From Tridacna crocea (lineage: Eukaryota; Mollusca; Bivalvia; Cardiida; Cardiidae): a stretch of DNA of 64,000 bases. A program made the position numbers and the translations under genes. Of the stretch, positions 52,101 to 61,100 are shown in pieces; position 1 is the first letter of the stretch; each line of letters opens with the position of its first letter. The notes under the pieces are model-generated. The model saw only the letters and a program-made list of their open reading frames with translations. It was not told the origin of the DNA and ran no database searches. Where the stretch lies: positions 16,087,427-16,151,426 of the forward strand of contig OX031065.1 in NCBI GenBank assembly GCA_943736015.1, given 5' to 3'.

Positions 52101-55100
52101 TAATTAAACAGATAAAGCTGGAGACAAAAAGTCTAAGAATCTCTCCCTTTCTCTCTATTTTTTTTCAGCTTTATTCCTACCAGTTCCTCCAGATTAATGC
52201 ACCTTGAAGTACAAATAGTATACTTTTAAACACTTCCCAACAGAATTCTCTTCTTGTAGAAACTTACTGCTTTCAAGTCATCTGAGTTACACTTTTTCAA
52301 ACTGTAGAGTGTAGATTTCTTATAAATCCTTTCATGGTCCTAATTCCTATTGGTGCCATAAATATAGGGAAAAAACTATCTTGGACCATTCGAGATGGTG
52401 ACTTTCAGGACTAAAGGTCAATGCCTTAAAAGCAAAATATGAATCAATAGAAATCAGAATCGGTTGAGAATAACACAGGCCCCAATTTATCAAAGAATAT
52501 ATGATATTACCGATATGTAGCAAAGTTGTCTTCTCTAGTGTAAAGTTTGATATGTTAATAATTTTCTGATGAACAAATTATACTTCAGTGTCATCTCAAG
52601 AAGGCGTTGTCAACTCATGACATGGTAATCTTGTTACAATGTGAAATATATTGTTCTATAGACAGATCATATTGTTCGTATGTTTAAGCATGGTCTATAC
52701 TGACAAATGTGTTTGAGTTAACATGTGACATAGGCATATAAAGAAATTTACTAACAGCAAATTTTGCAGTAGTTTATGGGAATGTTTTATATAAATGTTT
52801 TATGAATAATTAGTGATACGTAAATATTCAAAATTACTTTAGTTCTGCAAAATATTTGCTGTAGTTCAAGGTAACATTAGTCATTTATATCCTGGCCACC
52901 ATTCATTCATCGATCAAAATATATTTCGTCATTCAAATAGAAAGAGCAAATATTGCAGTTTGAATGCACAAATTGTGACAATAAGCACTACTTGACTGTG
53001 TTATGTATTTCAGTATTTTAATATGTTCATAAACAGTAAACAACAAAAGTATGAGTATATCCAGAAGCAAATCAAGATCGAAGATAATTAAATGATACAA
53101 TGAACACAGCAGAATAATTTTTTTTCTTTTTAATTGAGAGAAAATATTCTTAAAATTTACTAACCAATGTTGGAAATGCTTTGTTTGGTAAGATTTTATT
53201 ATCAATTGTAATTTTCACTCAAGTTTTTTATTTTATTTTTGATAAAATGGAGTGTTCATATTTAGAGCACTGCTGGTCCTCATGATTCGAACGCAAGATA
53301 AGCTTTATGCATATATATCAATGTATCATTTAGATATAGGTGAACATTTAACCCTTTCCAAAACAATCCCTGGTTTTTACGGGTCAGGAATAGAAGCCTT
53401 TGGAAAACATTGTGGGAAAAGGAGAAAATGCTGGTAACCAGCATTTTCTCCTTTTCTCGCAATGTTTTCTACTCTATCATATAGGAAAATCATCTTTTTA
53501 ACAACTGTTAATTTGTCATCTGCAAAATGCTTCCAATTTGGTCTGATCCAAAATTTACCGTTTGGAAAAGGGTTAAACATTTATGTACTAGCAACATTTG
53601 CATAACATAATAGAGCAGAAGAAACCTCTAACTGGTAACCAGGAAAACAGAAAACTGGTGCAAGATTCAAGAAATGTATATTAAGACTGTATAAAGACTA
53701 AATATATCTTGCATATTATAATAAACGAAATTAGACATATATACTTAGTTTTGTCAAACACTGTGTACGTTTAACAGTGTCTTTTCACAACTGTTCAAGT
53801 TTACCATTTCAATGTGCAGTTTTAGTAGGTTGGCTTTGTTATGATATTATTTTGGTATATAACCAGCACGGTTAGATGCGACTAAATATGGGCTGTGCTC
53901 TGGAAAAAAGGGGCTTCATGTATTTACTTGATGTTTTGTCTTGAGCAAGTTATCATAATTATGGATGCATAAAACTCATTTTTCTAACAACTGATTGAAT
54001 AATAAAGTAGAATGGTCCTAGGACAGGAAGAAACTTTACAAATAGAAGAAGGTTTCGACACGAACAGCGCCTCTTGAAATGGGTCGATACTTTTTATAGA
54101 TGCTTTTTAAGTCCCTTTCCACAGAGCAAGGTTCATATATGCTTCATATTGTACTTAGAGGTGTAAAAATGTATAACATAATCATATAACGTAATTATTT
54201 TTTTTCATAACAACAGTTGGTTTCAGGTATCTATATAAGATGTTTGTTAATTCTGAATGCAAATCGAATATATATTTTTGTATATATCGGGGTATATTTC
54301 TACAGACATTTGAGATTTGAATGGCTCATATAGGCAACTAAAACCCTGCAATGTTTTCTAGAGATGTCTTCTTTACAATAAATAATGCTTTCCAATCAAT
54401 CCATATACCATAAAATAACTGTGCAGTCTAGTCTTGGATCTACATTGTCCATAGAGGACATATTGTTCCGCTAAAAATACCTTTGACATTGGACTTTTAA
54501 GGGTTGAACGTTTCATTTCTTTTATTTACCTGGATAAAGGTCAATAAGGTTCGATATAGTATTACTTTAGATTGGCCCAAATTGAAAACACTAGAAGATG
54601 ACAAAATAATCAGAACTCAAAAAATGATATTTGTTTCCAGCAGGGAGAAAACATTGTGGGGAAAAGGAGTAAATGCTGGTTACCAGCATTTTCTCATTTT
54701 TCCACAATGGTTTCTATAAGCTTCTTTCTCAGGGTCATTAAAAGTCGGGATTGAATGGTAAAGAGTTAACTCTTATCATGCTAAATAACTACAGAGAAAC
54801 TTTCGATTCGATGAGAAAAAAAAGAAATACACCTATTTCAGTGTTATGTTCTGAGGAACACTATCTCCTTATTGAACAGTATGGATCCGAGATCAGACTG
54901 CCCATTCTGTGCAGTCTGATCTTGATCTGTACTGTTCGCAAAAGGTCAGTTAGTCGCACTCAGCAGCCTGACAGTTTAAGATAGTCCCTTATTATCATCG
55001 TTACTGCCACAATAGTCTATGTTGTGAATTTTATGGTATTTTCAGTCATGGCAACCATTTTAAAATGCTTGGCCTTTGTTGACTGTGAAAAAAGAATAGG

Positions 55101-58100
55101 GGGCCAATCGAAATTCCTTATTAGACATTTCTTTTTCATTTTTCCACCTTATTATTTTTTCATAGTCAGTTTCTTGATATAGCCAAGACAAGAGTTAGTC
55201 CCCTTGATTATTAAATTTTTTAGTATAAAAGTTGAATTTGACAGGAATGACGACTTGCAGTAGGTTCTTATTACTTTACTGGAGACTCCGCTGTGTTGGG
55301 TTAATGCGAAACCTTCCTGCTTTAACTCTTTACTAAACGGCAAAATTTCAGACTGGTCCAAATTGAAAGCATTTGCAGGCGACAAAAGAAATGTGACTCA
55401 AAAATAGGAATTTGTTAAAAGGGTGGAAAACATTGTGAGAAAAGGAGAAAATGCTGGTAATCAGCATTTTCTCCTTTTCCTACAATGTTTTATAAGGCTT
55501 TTTTCTCAGAGTCGTGATAACCCCGGATTGTTTGGTAAAGAGTTAAAAAGATATCTGAACATAAGGACGAATGATGGCACAATGGCACAACGCATAATAA
55601 TGATGACCTTTTTATGTTCTGAAAATACTAAAATATGTTCGATCTGTAACATACTTCATTTTATCGTTTAAGTGATTTATGGGAGTATATGTCAAATGTA
55701 TCGGTAGAGATGAACAGACTGACTGACAGTGTGAAAGAAGACCCTGACAAAATTGCTGTCTATATCAAAACAGCGCCGGAAAAAAGGTAAGGACTTTTAG
55801 AAAATAAAATTGGCTGCTTCTTAAAATGATGTGAAAATATACTTAAAGAATGAAGAGATTTTTTTTTTCATTGAGGTATGGAAAAAAAACAAACCTAGTC
55901 ACACTGTATGAAACCGTGAAGTGTTTTCATACAAAAGTGTTATTAAGGTTTTTTTTCATACCGCCATAAAAAAGTAAAATTCTCTTCATTCCTTATGATT
56001 TAATGTTATAGACAACATACACTCATGGAAATAATTCAAAATGCATTCATTTTCTTTAGTTTTAAATCTAACCTTGGAGTTCCTAAAGCCCCTTCCACTT
56101 ATATTTGTATGGCATAAGTATACAATAGGGAAGCAGTTTCAGATCACCAATACTGAAAATTAACCAATAGAATGAAAGTAAATGAGCAAAGCAGTGTGTA
56201 GGACCCGCAAAAGTAAACTTTAGCGAAAGTAGTTCCAGCACAAGGTTGTATTTTTTTTTATGGAGATATGAAAAAAAATGTTCTACCAATCAGAACTTGT
56301 GAGTGTTCATGAAAACAACTGATATTAAATTATATGTAGATATGTACAATTATGGGTAATAAAGTTATAACGCTTAGGAAATTTTAGGGTACATACTAAA
56401 CCTGTATCATATTCACTTGCTATGGTATAAATTAGCATCCAATAATGTTGACTAGCGGTAGACCTGTTTGCATATTGTTATCATAAATATACCCACAAAT
56501 TGGTTTGCACAGGCCCGCAGAATAGACAGTTTCCCGTATTTGACCAACCGAAAATTGTTTAACTCATTACCAAATGGCAACATTTTAGGTTTGTCCAAAT
56601 CAAAAGCATTTGCAGACAACAAAATAAAAATGACTGAAAATTTAAAAGTTGCTTTGTGAAGGGTAGAAAACATTGTGGGAAAAGTAGAAATGCTGGTTAC
56701 CGGCATTTTCTCCTTTTCCGACAATATTTTTTATAGGTTTTTTTTCCAGGTTGTCAAAAATAGGGATTGTGTGGTAATTGGTCAAATGTTCATTCAACTT
56801 CAAGTATACCAAAATAGAGAAGTGGGTCAAATAACAACACAATTAAAAAAATGAAATTGATCATTAAAGACCTTTACAGGCGAAAAAAGGGTGTTCAGAT
56901 CTAATGCTTTTTGAGATAGTTCAGGAGCACAATAAGTATTTAGACTTCTGATGCATACATATAGCACATAAATGTAGTTCTACATCAAAGCTCATAGAAC
57001 TGCTGGATAATTACAGCATTTATCAACTTTGTCCCCAATTTATAATTTTGTATTGATATGATTACATCCATTTAAAAATTCATTTAAAATTTGGCAAATG
57101 AAGGGTGTATCTTCTACTATTCTCAGAGTCACAAAAAAACTGTTGTAACATTCTTTTATCAACCCTTTACCAAACAATCCCAAGTTTTAAAACCACTGTA
57201 AAAGACGCCTTTTGAAAACACTGTAGGAAAAGGATAAATACTGGCAACCAGCATTTTCTCTGTTTCCCACAATGTTTTCTTCCCTTCCCAAAACAAATTT
57301 CAGTTTTTGAATCACATCAATGTTGTCGTCTGCAAGCGCTTCCAATCTGGACAAGTCTAAAATATTGTCGTTCGGTAAAGTGTTAAGTTATCGTATTGGA
57401 GTCATAGATTCTCTTGAGTCTTTAAAATGTTATTTTATACCATGTTTACAGTAGCATGGCAGCGGCTCCCGACTTTGAATCCTCAGCTTACGGCACACTT
57501 CTTTACTTTCTGGAGGGTGTGTTACCATTCCTAGAGGCTTTCTACAGAGATTTTTACTTTCCTGACGAGACCCATCCTAACGAGATGGATGAAACGGACC
57601 ATATTGCCAAAGCCATAGTTGTGAGTATTGGTCTCATCATAGAAATTGACCTACTTCCATACCGAGAAACAGATTTACAGACATTATGGAGTGGCAGATA
57701 GCAATATGGGTATAAGTCAGTGTAGGTCTGAGAAACGATTTCTTGCTCAAATATAAGCACCTGACATAAGCCTATTAGCGTACTGCACCGTGAATCGTAA
57801 ACAAACAGGACAGGTTTCGGACAACTGGGTCATACTGATGTAGGCCAATGAAATGAAAAGATGTGTCCAAGTGACTACAACTTTATATAAATCTAATACA
57901 TAATGTCATAGTTAATTAAGAACTGCCTTAATCTTAAAATGGAAAGTTTTCATTTGTAATATGGGGAAGAAAAAAACTAGGCATGTTTTTCAAATCAATA
58001 TGAATAAAAACTCTGACATTCACAAGATGCATTCGCAGACCGATTAGATAATGATCAAATTTGACATAAGTATCACAATAAATATCTTTGATAAGACTCA

Positions 58101-61100
58101 TCCAGAACTCTAGGAGTTAACGATGATTTTGAAGGTGAACTGGACTTTTTCATAAAAACTTTCTTGCAGATGTTCGGAGAGATACTTGGTCCACTTTTAT
58201 ACAAACCACAGCACATGAAAAACCTAGTCAACTCTATCACTGTTATAGTTCCTATTTCGAATATGCCGAATTCGGTAAGTGAAACTGTCATATCTTTATT
58301 TGTAACATGATGTATTCCTCATTTAAAGATGAGCAGTGTCATGGTTTAACCCATTACCACACAATCCCTACTTTACCATTACCCGATAATCCCTACTTTT
58401 GATGACCCTGAGAAAGAGGCCTTTAGACATTGTGGGAAAAGAAGAAAATGCTGGTAACCAGCACTTTCTCCTTTTTCCACAATATTTTCTACCCTTCACA
58501 AAACAAATTTCCAATTTTCAGTCACTTTTATTTTGTCGTCTGCAAAGGGTTTTGAACAGGACAAGCTTGAAATATTGTCGTTTGATAATGAGTTAAGGGA
58601 GTTTATTGCATCTCTTTGTTATCATAATAATTACGGATCCATAAAATCCAATTTGTATATAAACTCAATACAAAACTACAATACTATAGACTAGTCCAAA
58701 TTGAAAGCATTTGCAGAAGACAAAATAAAAGTGACTGAAAATTGGAAATTTGTTTTGTGAAGGGTAGAAAACATTGTGGGAAAAGGAGAAAATGCTGGTT
58801 ACCAGCATTTTCTCCTTTTCCCACAATGTTTTCTGAAGGCTTCTTTCTCAGGGGTGTCAAAAGTAGAGCATGTGTGGTAATGGGTTAACTGACAGAATTA
58901 TGAGGTAGAATAGTCCTTTGATATGCAGAAAATTTAATAATAACAGAATGTTTTGACCCAGGGTAGCCTACGCTTATTGCACAGGCTGCCCTGGGTCAAT
59001 ACTTTTTGCAGATGCTTTACACTCTCTTTTCATAGGGCTTGGCTCAAATGTTTTAGCAATAATTAGTCACAGTATATACCTATAAGGAGGCAATTTAACT
59101 CTTTACCTCACAAGAAAATTTTAGACCAGTCCAAATTGAAAGCATTTGAAAACGACAAAATAAATGTGACTGAAATGTTGAAATTTGGTCTGGAAAAAGA
59201 CAGAAAACATTTTGGGAAAAGTAGAAAATGCTGGTTACCTTTTCCCACAATGTTTTCTATAGGCATCTTTCTCAGGGGCGTTAAAAGTCGGGATTGTGTG
59301 GTAAAGGGTTAAGGGTCATTGGAATACATGATCAGAAAATTCTTCACTTGTTAGTGTATAATTATTGTCATTATTATGTTCTTTAAAAAAAAAGACAGGC
59401 TACTTCTTCATCAGCAAACAAGTCTGAAAATCTGACATATGATATACAGCATAAAACCGTCTCTGCAGTTTCCAAAGCAAAGTCTTTTTTTCTCACGCCT
59501 GCACTTCATGTTCTTTCAAAGACACAAGAGAAGAAAACATCTTTAAATCCCATCTTCTTGATTATATCAATCCAACTTAAGTATTTGCATAAATCTCTCT
59601 GATGTTTTTGAATATTGATATTGAAGTAACTACTACAAAACTTGTTTTCACAGAATCTAGAACATGTCCTGGACAGGTTTTCTACAGGTATCACAGTCGA
59701 AGACAATTCCTCGGCGATAAGAAGGGTAATACGATGAAGGCTTTTAAATTCTTACTATTTCTTATCATTGGCATTGATATTAAATAATAAAAGACATTAA
59801 TCATGATATGTGAAAAAGGTGTTTAATGCAAATGCAAAGAATATCGACTTAGGTCAGCCTGCACAGTCCATGCAGGCTGACCTTAGTCGCAATTGGTTAG
59901 TTTGCATTTCTTAACCCTTATCCGGGTAAATAACAAAAATCAAATTATCAGTTTGATATTAATAACTTATTGATGTTTCAAAGTTATGGGAGGGGAATAA
60001 TATCTCCTTATCGGACAGTGTAGATTCAAAACCAATAGAAGTCAATTAACCCTTTACCACACAATCCCGACTTTTAACACCTCTGTGAAAGAAGCCTTTT
60101 GAAAACATTGTGGGAAAAGGAGAAAATGCTGGTAAAGAGTTAATCTTTTTTACCAAAACAACAAACACCAAGGTGCTCTTTCTACTGTTTTCCAGGGCAA
60201 CATTGAGTACTATGCAGACGAAGTGGAGATCAATGCCAAATTTAGAACTTTTACCAGAAACTGTTCCATCGTGTTTGCGGGACACAATACAGTGGAGGCC
60301 CAACTCAGACTCAAGTCAAAAAGAGGCCAGTATCACGTCTGTTAACTTGTAACTCCCTGAAACATTGCAACAGATAAACTTGAAAACTGAAATATGGATC
60401 AGCATCAGGAGTTAGGGTTTTAAACAATATGTTTTAACTCTTTACCAAAACACGAAATTTTGTATGTGTTGAAGTTGTCTATCCCAAAGATATTATTGTT
60501 TTCTCACGGTATGAAGTAAAGCGGGAAAAAGATGTCTTATCGATACTTGCTCTCTCTCTTTCTCTCTTTCTCTCTATCTCTCTCTCTCTCTCTTTCGTTC
60601 TTATTGCTATTTAAACTGGATATTCTACAAACAGACTACACAGAGCTAGGTGGTGATGAAGAACTGCCCTTGGGTGAAGAATTCCAAAGTCTTGTGAAAG
60701 TTTTCATTACGCCATCAGAAAAGAAGCCGGAGAAACGATATGAATGGGCAGCTAAACTAATAGAACAGCTTTAGTAAGATTATATTCTTGTCTATATTGA
60801 CTTGTTCCTTGAAACAAATTCTTATTAAAGAAACAGAAACTCCTCCTAGAGGAACAACTATTCACTTACACCGCTGAAGACATTTCTTTAGACCTGGAAT
60901 GTGACGACAAATTTTGTCGTTTGATAATGTACAATGTGGTGCACACGAAATTTGAGAAAATGAAAGTTGATAAAATTTTAACCCTAAGGCTTCTAGGTGC
61001 GACTCACCGACCTTTGTGGCCAGTGTAGATCAAGATCAGACTGTACAGAATGTGCAGTCTAATCTTTTATCTACACTGTCCAGTAAGAACACGTGTATTT

